This document shows, piece after piece, positions 1-11,000 of a stretch of 39,037 nucleotides of DNA; position 1 is the first letter of the stretch, and each line of letters starts with the position of its first letter. The stretch comes from RYN-428 sp035551995 (GTDB taxonomy: Bacteria > Planctomycetota > Phycisphaerae > Tepidisphaerales > Tepidisphaeraceae), in the NCBI GenBank assembly GCA_035551995.1, contig DASZME010000053.1, positions 1 to 39,037 of the forward strand, read 5' to 3'. The position numbers were made by a program, and so were the translations under genes. The notes under the pieces were generated by a model, which saw only the letters and a list, made by a program, of their open reading frames with translations, searched no databases and was not told the DNA's origin.

Positions 1-1
1 T

Positions 2-1405
2 ATGTCCACCGAAATCCAGGCGCTAAAGGCACGTCTCGAGCAGCTTGAGACCAAGCAAAAACAAGCCGAGCAGCAACGCCGCGAGGCCGAGCAAAAGCTT
101 GACGCCAAGATCACCTCCGACGAATTAAAAAACGACGCCGCCGCGTCCGACCGGCACTTCCTCACCGCCGAGGGATTTACCGCCGGGTATAGCGATAATC
201 GCTTTATCATCCAAAGCGCCGACGGGAATTTCACCTGGCGTCCCTGGCTTCACTTCCAGATGCGCGACGTGGTCGAAGACCGCGCGAATCGCCTGGGCGG
301 CAAGAAGTATCCGGAAGACGAAGTCGACAACGGCTTTGAAATCCGCCGCATGCGCTTCGGATTTGATGGAAACCTGTATAGCCCCGATTTCACCTATTTC
401 TTTAACTGGACCACCAACCGTGCCTCAGGCAACACCACCGTCAGCGGCGCCACGCCAAGCGCCACCGGCGGAACGGTTACCGCCAGCAATAATCTCGGCG
501 GCGTACCGTTTCTCGAAGAAGCGTGGGTGGCCTATCACCTGCCCACCACGCCGTTTTCCATAAAGCTCGGCCAGCAACACGATCCGCTTATTCACGAAGA
601 GTTGACCAGCTCGCGCTATCGGCACAGCGCCGAAATCTCACTGACGGGCGATATCTTCGCCAACGGCGACGCATTCACCGAAGGCGCCTTCCTGATTTAC
701 GACGCGGGAAAAAACCTTCGCGTGGAAGCCGGCGTGAATCACGGCATGCGATCGGCCAACACGAACTTTTTGGATTATCCAAACAACGGCGGCTATAACG
801 CGTTTGATTACGGGTTTGCGGGGCGGGCCGAATGGAAGTTCTTCGGCCGCTGGAAAGACTACGGCCAGGTCGGCGCCGTCGACACCAAGGAACCGCTCCT
901 GGTGGTCGGGACCGGAGCCGACTATTCCGAGCGTGGCCGCGAAGGGCAGCTTGTCGCCGCCGCCGACGCGATGTATGCCGATCAAAACGGCCTGCTCTTT
1001 TACGGCGAATTCGTCGATCGCTATACCACCCACAACTTCGGCGCTTATACCCAATCCGGCGTCGGCGCCAGCATCATCACCCCCGACCCGGCGGTGGCCG
1101 GCAAACCGACCAACGAATACTCCCTTCTGGCCGAAGGCGGTTACATCATCAACAAGCGAATCGAACCGTTCGCCCGCTACGAATTCATGCACATCCAGGG
1201 CGACGCCGCGGGAAGCCATAACTGGCTCAACGTCGTTACCGGCGGCGTGAATTACTATTTCCACGGGCATCGCGTCAAGCTTACCCTTCAGGCGATGTGG
1301 CTCCCGCAGGGCCTTCCCTTTGACGACAGTCCCAGCGATGAATTGTCCAGCCCCAACGGCCATCGTGAAATCGACTTCGAAGCCCAGCTTCAGATCCTGT
1401 TGTAA
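2..1405 (+). CDS. Phosphate-selective porin O/P-like outer-membrane porin, 5' partial
   Basis: This is probably an outer-membrane diffusion porin of the OprO/OprP type. The visible 467 residues begin with a Lys/Glu/Gln-rich coiled coil (about residues 3-45), as in many porins that follow the signal peptide with a helix. A beta-barrel-like region follows, rich in aromatic residues and alternating strands (for example FEIRRMRFGFDGNLYSPDF and VAYHLPTTPFSIKLGQQHDP). The C-terminal segment IDFEAQLQILL resembles a closing strand. No signal peptide is visible and the reading frame is open to the window edge, so the ATG at position 2 is probably internal and the true start lies upstream. A strong hairpin terminator follows 29 bases after the stop. 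The family is assigned from overall pattern, so the substrate is unknown. Confidence 0.75.
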   Translation: MSTEIQALKARLEQLETKQKQAEQQRREAEQKLDAKITSDELKNDAAASDRHFLTAEGFTAGYSDNRFIIQSADGNFTWRPWLHFQMRDVVEDRANRLGGKKYPEDEVDNGFEIRRMRFGFDGNLYSPDFTYFFNWTTNRASGNTTVSGATPSATGGTVTASNNLGGVPFLEEAWVAYHLPTTPFSIKLGQQHDPLIHEELTSSRYRHSAEISLTGDIFANGDAFTEGAFLIYDAGKNLRVEAGVNHGMRSANTNFLDYPNNGGYNAFDYGFAGRAEWKFFGRWKDYGQVGAVDTKEPLLVVGTGADYSERGREGQLVAAADAMYADQNGLLFYGEFVDRYTTHNFGAYTQSGVGASIITPDPAVAGKPTNEYSLLAEGGYIINKRIEPFARYEFMHIQGDAAGSHNWLNVVTGGVNYYFHGHRVKLTLQAMWLPQGLPFDDSPSDELSSPNGHREIDFEAQLQILL

Positions 1406-1433
1406 TCTCAACGAGACCGAGATCGAACTAAAG

Positions 1434-1466
1434 CCGGGCGAACCTAACGGGGTTCGCCCGGTTTTC
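1434..1466 (+). terminator. Rho-independent terminator of the porin gene
   Basis: A perfect 11-bp stem, ccgggcgaacc (1434-1444) with ggttcgcccgg (1451-1461), a 6-base loop and a TTTT run directly after the stem. It lies 29 bases after the porin stop codon. Confidence 0.85.
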
Positions 1467-1645
1467 GTCATGCCACGCATACCGGCTGTTCAGGACATGA
1501 AAATCTTCGAACATGTTTCACGTTGCTGTAACGTCTCGCCAATTTAGCGGCCCCCGCGTGCGGGGCGTGTTTCGCGACCACCGCTCGCTCCACCAACCTG
1601 AAAATGCTCTGGTACAACGCCCCATTGAATCGGGATCATCTTTTC

Positions 1646-1875
1646 CATCCCGACGGGATGTAGCCCTTAGCCGGGGGTTGAGCGCAGCGACACCCCCGGA
1701 AGTCGATCGATATCTTACATCGACCCTGAAAGGGTCGCAGCGATCCTCGTCCTGAACGACCGCTGCGATCTTGCGCCTGCCGCGACCCCTTCAGGGTCGG
1801 CGGGTGTTCGATACAATACCGGTGGCGTCGCTGCGCTCAGCCACCGGCTAATCGCTGAAACCCCTCTCGGGGTTT
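1646..1875. repeat. Nested inverted-repeat element made of six palindromes
   Basis: No gene is seen here. Six hairpin-forming palindromes occur in mirror order: 1646-1660 (catcccgacgggatg), 1671-1699, 1721-1737 (cgaccctgaaagggtcg), a spacer, then 1783-1799 (cgaccccttcagggtcg), 1819-1847 and 1858-1875. The outer pair 1671-1699 and 1819-1847 are diverged inverted copies of each other; both contain ttagccgg followed by tgagcgcagcgac when read from outside in. The whole is therefore a large imperfect inverted repeat of about 230 bp built from smaller hairpins. It resembles a REP/BIME-type or non-autonomous element; the family is not identified. Confidence 0.7.
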
Positions 1876-2025
1876 AATGCAAAAATGAATTCAATCCCCG
1901 TGCAATGCGGCAGTGTACGGATTTTATGAACGGCGCTGTCCGCGGTGTCGTTGGCGGGCGCAAGCGAAGGAAACGATTACCGCAGCCCGGTATCGAGGCC
2001 GCTCGATCGACGAATAGCGACAACT

Positions 2026-2062
2026 CGGGTAGGAGGGGGAGCGTAAGCCCGCCTCCTACCCG
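2026..2062 (-). terminator. Hairpin downstream of the giant FnIII gene
   Basis: An 11-bp perfect stem, cgggtaggagg (2026-2036) with cctcctacccg (2052-2062), starts 20 bases beyond the stop codon of the minus-strand FnIII gene. No clear T-run follows on either strand, so termination is inferred from position only; it could also be the edge of the neighbouring repeat cluster. Confidence 0.4.
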
Positions 2063-2081
2063 ATTCTGCCGGCCAATCCGA

Positions 2082-5000
2082 TCACATCGTCGTCGCGTGC
2101 ACGATCGCCGACGGGGCGGAGTTTCCGCCGGCATTGATGGCGACCAATCGATAGTAGTACAACGTCGCCGTCGTCAGACCCGCGATCGGCGCCGACGTCG
2201 CTGTTGCATCGAGCGTCTCATACAGTGTGAACGCTACGCCGTCCGATGAAACATACAATCCAAATCCAGTCAGACCGGCCGCCGTGTCCTTGGTCCACGT
2301 CAGATTAATTTGCGTGGCGGACACCGCATTGGCCGCCAGGCCGACGGGGGCGGCCAGCGGCGTCACCACGGTTTGCACGGCGCCGGGAAGCGACGTGCCC
2401 GAGGCGCTGATGGCCGACAGGCGGTAGTAGTAGGTTGTCCCGGCCAGCACGGTCGAATCGGTAGCGCCGGTGCTGGCGCCGGTCAAGCCGGGGGTCGAGA
2501 CGGTCGTCCAGGTCGAATTATTCACAGAACGCTCCACCTTGTAGTTGGTGCTTCCGGCGATCGCCGACCACGCCAGCGTAACCGACGTTGAAGAGGCCGC
2601 AGTGGCGGTGAGCGTCGTCGGCGCCGCCAGGAGCGTCGTCGCCGAAACCGCGGTGCTGTGCGCGGAAGAGCCAGAGGCGTTGTTCGCCGTGACGCGGTAT
2701 TGATACAGCGTGCCCGCCGTCAGACCCGTGTTGGAGTAGGTGGTATTCGTCTGGGTAACACCCGGGGAAGACCATGTCATTCCGCCGTCGCCGCTGATGG
2801 TCAGCGTGTAGCCGGTGGCGCTTGGCGTCGTCGTCCAGCTCACATTGATCTGAATCGCGGAGATAACGGTGGTCGTCAGGGTCGGAGCTGCCGGATCGGT
2901 CAGGGCATTAACCGCGACGGCGGGCAGCGACGTACCGGCGGCGTCGGTGGCCGAGATGCGGTAGTAGTAGGTCGTGCCGGCGGTCAAAGCGGTGTCCGCG
3001 TACGAATTGGTCGCGTCGGCGGCGGCGATCGTCGTCCATGTCGTGTTGTTCACGGAACGCTCGACTTTATATGTCGCCGCGCCCGTTTCGCTTGTCCACG
3101 CCAGGTCTACTTCAGTCGCCGAGATAACCGTCGGCGCCAGCCCAGCCGGGGAAGAGAGCAGCGTGCTGACCGTGATCGGCGAGCTATAGGGCGAGCTTCC
3201 CGATCCATTGGTAGCCAGAATCTGGAACTCGTACGCTGTGTCGGCGGTCAAACCCGTGGTGACATTGTACGTCACGCCCGCTTGGGTGACGACGTTCGTC
3301 CAGGTCATGCCGCTATCGGCGCTGCTTTGCAAAGTGTAACCGGTCGCGCTCAGCGACGGCGACCAGGAGAAATTGATCTGCGTATCAGAGACGGCGATCC
3401 CCGTCAGCGTCGGCGTGGCCGGCCATGTGATGGCATGAACGGCGGCCGCGGGAGCCGACGTCCCGGCGGTGTTCGTTCCCGAAATGCGATAGTAGTAAGT
3501 CGTGCCGGCAAGCAGGGACGTATCGTGATATGAGTTAGTCGCGTCGGCGGCGGCGATGGTCGACCATGACGTGCCATTCGGCGAGCGTTCGACCTTGTAT
3601 GTCGCGGCCCCTGACTCGCTTGTCCAAGCCAGATCGATCTCCGCGGCCGAAATTACCGTCGGCGCCAGACCCGCCGGCGCGGCCAGGAGCGTGCTCACCG
3701 ATACCGGCGCACTATACGGCGAGCTTCCTGATCCATTGGTCGCCAGCACCTGGAACTGGTAAGGCGTATTCGACGCCAGGGCCGTGCTATCGACATAGGT
3801 ATTCCCTGCCTGCGTGACCACGGTCAGCCAGGTCATTCCGGAATCGACGCTGCTTTGTAGAGTGTATGCCGTCGCCGACGCAGACGGTGTCCAGGAGAAG
3901 TTAATCGAAGACGCGGTGGCGTTGGAGAACGAAAGCGTCGGCGTCGCCGGAAGCGTCAGGGCGTTTACCGAACTGGCCGGCGCGGAGGTTCCGGTGGCGT
4001 TGGTTCCGGAGATGCGATAGTAATACGTTGTCCCGGCATTCAACGTGGTGTCGTTGTAGGAATTCGTCGCGTCGGCCGCCGCGATGGTCGACCAGGTCGA
4101 ATTATTCAGCGAACGCTCGACTTTGTACGTCGTCGCTCCCGCTTCGGCGGTCCAGGCCAGATCTACTTCGCTCGCGGAAACCACCGTCGGCGCCAGACCG
4201 GCGGGCGACGCCAGGAGCGTCTTGATCGTCACGGGCGCGCTATACAGCGAACTTCCCGATCCATTGCTGGCCAGAATCTTGAATTGATAGGACGTGTCGG
4301 CGGAAAGGCCCGTCACCGAGTAGCTGACGCCAGCCTGTGTAACGGCGGTCGTCCACGTCATACCGGCGTCGCTGCTGTCCTGAAGGGTATAACCCGTCGC
4401 TGTGGGAGAAGCCGTCCAGGAGAAGCTAATCGACGTGGCCCCGACGCTGGTGGTTGAAAGTGTCGGGATGGCGGGTGCGGTCACGGTGCTCACACCGGTT
4501 CCCGGCGCCGAGGTTCCGTTGGCGTCGGTCGCCGAGACGCGATAGTAGTAGGTTGTACCGGGCGTGAGGCCGGTATCATCATATGAGTTCGTCGCGTCGG
4601 CGGCGGCGATGGTCGACCAGGTGGAATTGTTCAACGAGCGCTCGAGCTTATAAGTGTCGGCGCCCACTTCGGAGAACCACATCAGCGTGATTTCAGTCCC
4701 CGAGACCACCGTCGCCGACAGATTAATCGGCGACGGCATCACCGTGGCCGCGGAAAGAGCTGTGCTGTAGGCGGAACTCCCCGAAGCATTCGTGGCTTTA
4801 ATCTGGAATTCGTACGGCGTGTCGGAAGTTAAATTCGTCGCGGTGTATGTGGTGGATGCCTGCGTGACGACGTCCGTCCAGGTCATTCCACTATCGGTGC
4901 TGTCCTGAAGGGTGTATCCGCTGGCGCCGTGCGACGCGGTCCAGGAGAAACCAATGGTCGTCGCGGTGATGGCGGAATCGGAAAGCGTCGGCGTGACCGG

Positions 5001-8000
5001 CAATGTCAGGCCGCTGACCGCCGTCGCCGGCGCCGATGTCCCGGCGGCGCTGGCGCCGGAAATCCGGTAGTAGTAGATTGTGCCGGCGGCGAGGCCGGTG
5101 TCGCTAAACGAGTTCGACGCGTCGGCCGCCGCGATCGTAGACCATGTCGAATTGTTCGGCGATCGTTCCACTTTATATGTCGTGGCGCCTGACTCGGCCG
5201 TCCAGGCCAGATCGATTTCGCTCGCGGAAACAACCGTTGTCGCCAGTCCGGCGGGCGCCACAAGCAACGTTGAGAGCGAGACCGGCGCCGTAAACGGCGA
5301 ACTGCCCGAAGCATTGGTGGCTTCAACTTGAAATTCGTACGGGGTGTTAGCTGTCAAGCCGGTCGCGGCGTAGGTCGTGCCGGCCTGCGTGACCACGTTT
5401 TGCCAGGTCATACCCGAATCAACACTGCTCTGAAGCGTGTATCCCGTGGCCCCGATGGACGCCGTCCAGGAAAAGTTAATAGACGTGGCCGTAATGGCGG
5501 AACTGGAGAGTGTCGGCGTGGCCGGAAGAGTTAGCGCCGTAACCGCGGTAGCCGGAGAAGACGTACCGGCGGCGCTGGAGCCGGAGATGCGATAGTAGTA
5601 GGTCGTGCCGGCGGCAAGCGTGGCGTCATCGTACGAATTGGTGGCGTCGGCCGCGGCAATAATCCCCCAATTCGTTCCGTTGGGAGAGCGCTCGACCTTA
5701 TAGGTAGTCGCCCCGGCTTCCGCCGTCCATGCAAGAGTCACTTCCGTAGCCGAAACGACTGTCGCCGCCAGCCCTGCCGGGGGAACCAGCAGCGTGCTGA
5801 CGGATGCCGGGGCGCTCTCGGCGGAACTTGCGCTGGCGTTGGTCGCGAGCACCTGGAACTGGTAAGGCGTGTTCGCGGTCAAACCCGTGGCGATATAGGT
5901 CGTTCCCGCCTGAGTTACGCCAGGGCTTGACCAAGTCATGCCGGCGTCGGAACTAATCTGAATATTGTAGCTCGATGCGCTCTTGATCGCAGGCCATGAA
6001 AGACTGATGGAGGTCGACGAAATCGGCGCGCCGGTGACGACGGGAACCGCCGGATAGGTCAACCCGTTTACCGCCGGCGCCGGGGCGGACACCCCGGCGC
6101 CGTCCACCGCGGAGACGCGATAGTAGTAAAGCGTTCCCGCCGACGCGGCCGAGTCGTGGTACGTTATGGTGGCATCGCTGCTCGTGAGCGTCGACCACGC
6201 GATATTGTCGAGAGAACGCTCGACTTTGTAGGTGACGGCGTCGGTGACCGCCGTCCAGCTGAGGTCTACTTCCGTGGCGGAAATGACCGTGTCGCTGAAT
6301 CCAATGGGCGAAGTCAGGTAGGTCGTCGCAGTGACGGCGGCGCTTGCGTTGGAGGTTCCCGAAGCATTGACCGCAGAGACCCTAAATTGGTAAACGGTGT
6401 CGGGCGTAAGGCCGGTCGCGAAGTAGCTTGTGGTAACCGGCGTGGCCAAAGTGGTCCAACCGCCGCCTGCTGGATTCACTTCCACCTTGTAGCTTGTGGC
6501 GCCGGTGGAAGTGCCCCAGGAAAGATTGATCTGCGTCGAGGAGATAACGCTTGTCGTAATGGTCGGCGTCGGTGAAAGTGTGGAAGCGCTGACGGCGGTC
6601 GTCGGGCTTGACGTGCCGGATGCACTGATCGTCGACATACGGAAGTAGTACATTGTGCCGGCCGTCAAGCCGGTAACTGCAAAGCTGACGCTGGAACTAT
6701 TCAGGCTTGACGTCGAGAGCGTGGTCCATGTCGTGCCGTTGGAAGACTGTTCGATCTTATAGCCGGTGGCGTCGGTGACGGCGTTCCACGCCAGGTCAAT
6801 CTCCGTGGCCAAGGCCGCAGTCGCGGTTACGCCGGTCGGCGCGAGCGTAAACGTGACCGCGGTCGCGGTGGAGCTGGCGGCGGAGGTGCCGGTCGTGTTG
6901 ATCGCCGAAACGCGGAACTTATACGAAGTGTCGGCGGTCAGGCCGGTGACAGTGTAAGAAGGCGTCGTATTCGCGGCGGCGAGGGTTGTCCAGGCGAATC
7001 CGCCGTCGGTGCTTTGCTCGACCTTATAAGTCGTCGCGCTCAGAATGGCTGGCCAGGTGAGCGCGATCGTGGTGGCCGACGTTGGGTTAGCGGCGACGAC
7101 GGGCGCGGCCGGATAGGTGAGAACGGTGATGGCGGCGGTGGGGACCGAGATGCCCGAGGGAGACAGTGCCGACAAGCGATAATAGTAGGTCGTCCCGGCC
7201 ACCGCGGTTGTGTCGGAATAAGACGTTGCCCCGGCGGCGGGGGACGCGATGCCGGTCCAGGTGGTATTGTTCACCGATCGATCCACATGCCAGCTTGTGG
7301 CGTCGGCGATCGCTGCCCAGCCAAGATTGACGACCGTGGCCGACGAGGCGACCGCCGTGAATCCTGTCGGCGCGGCCAAAAGCGTCGTCGGGAAAACGAC
7401 CGCGCTGGGAAAGGAACTGCCGGTGGCGTTCATCGCGGTGACACGATATTGGTATGCGGTGTCGGCCGTGAGACCTGTATTTGAATAAGTCAACGTAGCT
7501 TGCGTGACGACGGTGCTCCAGGTGTTGCCGTTATCGGTAGACTTCTCCAATTTGTAGCTTGTGGCGCTGGCCGATGCGGTCCAGGAGAGGTTGATCTGCG
7601 TGGCCGAGATGACGCCGGCCGTCAGTGTCGGCGCGGCGGGTAACGTAAGCACGGCGGCGGCGGTGGCGGCGGTCGAAACGCCGACGGCGTCGATGGCCGA
7701 CAGGCGGTAGTAATAGGTCGTGCCGGCGGTAAGCCCGGTATTCGCGTACGACATGCTTGTACCGGTGACGCCGGCGGCGACAAGGGTCGTCCAGGCCGTG
7801 TTGTTGAGCGAGCGTTCAATTTTAAATCCCGTGGCGTCGGCAACGGCGCTCCAGGCCAGATCCACTTCCGTCGCTGATGCGACGGTTAAACTGAATCCGC
7901 TGGGGGCGGCGAGTAGCGTGGTGGCCGAGACGGCCGAACTGGCGGCGGACGTTCCGGTGGCGTTGATGCTGGATACGCGATACTTGTAGGCGGTGTCCGC

Positions 8001-11000
8001 AGTGAGCCCGGTATTGACGTAGGTGATGCCGGGCTGTGTCGGCACGATGGAAGACCATGTGGTTCCACCGTCGGTCGAGCGTTCGATCTTGTAGGCGGTC
8101 GCGCTTAACACGGCCGGCCAAGCAAGATTGATCGAAGTGGAAGAGGCCGTCGTCGCGGTGAGGACCGGGGCGGCGGGAAGCGTGAGGGTGGCGCCGATGC
8201 TGGCGGTCGCGGACGATCCGGCCGCGTTATGCGCGGCGATGTGATAGTAGTAGGTTGTGCCGGCGGCGACCGTCGTGTCGGCGAATGTCGTGCTGATGCC
8301 GTTGACGCCGGGTGTGCTGAGGGTGGTCCAGACTGTATTGTTCAGGGAGCGGGAAATGATGTAGCTGGTTGCGTTGACGACCGGCGCCCAAGCCAGATCG
8401 ATCTCCGTCGCCGACGCGACCGTCGCGGTGAAGCTTGATGGCGCCGAGAGTGGCGTGGTGACGGTGACTGTAGCGCTCGGAGCTGAAGCGCCGGTGGCAT
8501 TGGTCGCCGAGACGCGGAAGGTATAAACCGTGTCGGGCGCGAGACCGGTGACAGCATAAGTAATGCCGGCATTTGCGGCGGCGAGGGTTCCCCAGGTCGT
8601 ACCGCCATTGGTGCTGCTTTCGATTTTGTAGGTTGCCGCGCCGGTAGTGGCGTTCCAGGCGAGATTGACGGCAGCAGCGGAAACCACTGTTGCCGTCAGG
8701 ACCGGAGCGGCCGAAAGCGTTAGCGCCGAACTGGCGGCCGTCGCGACCGATACGCCCGAACCGCTGGTGGCGCTGATTCGATAATAATATGTCGTGCCGG
8801 CCGCAACCGTCGTGTCCGCGTAGGTATCGCTGGCGCCGGTGAGGCCCATGGTGGTGAGCGTCGTCCAGGTGGTGCCGTTGGGCGATCGCTCGATCTTATA
8901 ATTGGTGGCGCTGGCGACGGCGTTCCAGGCCAGGTCGATCTCCGTCGCCGATGCGACCGTCAAACCGAATCCCGTCGGTGTAGCCAAAGGCGTCGTGGCC
9001 GATGCAGTTGAACTGACGGTTGAAGATCCTGTGCCGTTGATTGCGGTGACGCGAAACTGGTAGGCTGTGTTGGGAGTAAGGCCGGTGTTGGCGTACGTGG
9101 TCGTGGACTGGGTTACGGCACTTGTCCAGGTGACGCCGGCGTTGGCGGAGCGCTCGAGCAGATAGCTTGTGGCGCTGACGGATGGCGTCCATGAGAGGCT
9201 GATGGACGTCGGGGTCGAAGAGGCGACCGTTAGCGTAGGCGCCGCCGGTAGTGTTAGCGTAGCGGACGAGACGGTCGGCGTGGATGTACCGGCTGAATTG
9301 GTCGCGGAGATGCGGTAATAATAGGTCATGCCCGGCGAGACGGTGGTATCATGATAAGATGTGCTGGTCGAATTCAATGCTGGCGACGGCGCGAGGGTGG
9401 TCCATGCTATATTGTCTACCGAGCGTTCGATCTTGTAGGTTGACGCGTCATTGACGGTCGTCCATGCCAGATTGATCTGTGTACCCGATGCGACCGAAGT
9501 GGTGAAACCGGTGGGCGGGGCCAGAAGCGTCGTGATCGTGGCGAGCGTTCCGGTCGCGGAGGTTCCCGACGCGTTGACGGCCGAAACGCGGTATTTATAC
9601 AAGGTGTCGGCGGCAAGGCCGGTGTTGGCGTACGTGGTGTTCGCTTGCGTCGCAAGCGGCGTCCAGGTGGCGCCGCTATCGATGCTGGTTTCGACAATGT
9701 AGCTGGTGGCGCTGGCGGTCGGTGGCCAGGAGAGATCGACTTCGGTGGGAGAAACCGTGACGGCGGAGACGGTCGGGCCGGCGGGGACCGTCAAGGTCTG
9801 CACAACGCCGGCCGGAATCATGGTGCCGGCGCTGTTCGTCGCCGTAAGCCGGAAGTAGTAGGTTGTACCGGCGGCAAGGCCCGTGACGCTGTAAGAAACG
9901 CTGCCGCTCGTCAAGGGCGACATCGGCATCAGCGTCGTCCAGGTGTTTCCGTCGGGTGACTGCTCGATCTTATACGCTACGGCATTTGTTACCGGCGACC
10001 AGGCCAGGTTCACCTGTGTCGCGGAAGCCGGCGTCGCGGCGAGGTTGGTTGGATCGAGCAAGACGGTGCTGGTCGCGACGACGGCGCTGACAGTGGCTCC
10101 CGAAGCGTTGATAGCCGACACGCGGTATTTGTAAGGAGTGGCCGCGGTCAGCCCGGTGTTTGAATAGGTCGTACCGGCTTGGGTGACGGCGGTGGTCCAC
10201 GTCACGCCGTTATCGGCCGAGCGCTCCAGCTTGTAGCTGGTCGCGGTGGCCGACGCGGTCCAGGAGAGATTGATCTGAGTGGTGGAAGTCGGGGTGGCGG
10301 TCAGGACGGAGGCGATGGGGAAACTGAGCCCGGTGACCGTGGCCGACGGGGCGGAAGTCCCGGCGCCCACCACGGCGCTGATGCGGTAGCTATAGGTTGC
10401 GCCCGGCGTAACGCCGGAGTCGGCGAAAGTGACGTTGGCGCCGGTGAGGGCGGGCGACGGAATTAAAGTAGTCCAGCTCGTCCCGCCCAATGATCGTTCG
10501 ACTTTATAGGTGGTCGCGTTGGCGACGGCGGTCCATGTGAGGTCGATTTCGGTTGCCGACGCGGCCTTGGCTGCAAGATTTGTGGGGGAGGGAATCGAGG
10601 TGTTCACGGATTGGACCGCGCTGGCGGCGGAGGCGCCGCTGGCGTTGATCGCCGATACGCGGTACTTGTATACCAGATTCGGAGCAAGACCAGTGTTGGA
10701 ATAAGTCTGACCCGCCTGGAGGACGAGCTGGGTCCAGGTATTGCCGCCGTCGGATGACGAGTCGAGCTTGTAGTTGGCGGCTCCGACGGAGGCCGTCCAG
10801 GATAGATTCACCTGTGAGGAAGAAAAGACGGTGGCGCTTAGGGTGGGAGCGGCGGATAAAGTGAGCGTTGAGGCCGAAACCGCCGGGGCGGAAGTGCCGT
10901 TGGCGTTGATGGCCGACACGCGATAGTAATAAGGTAGTCCGGGCGACAGTGTCGCGTCGGAATAAGTGACGCCGGACTGCGAGGCGGCCAGTGTGGTCCA

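Noticed and set aside
638..1480. 280-codon minus-strand frame
   Set aside because: Opposite the porin gene and running through its terminator; no domain seen.
2658..3533. Long plus-strand open frames opposite the FnIII gene
   Set aside because: Low-complexity Arg/Gly-rich translations with no domain; typical antisense shadows in high-GC repeats.
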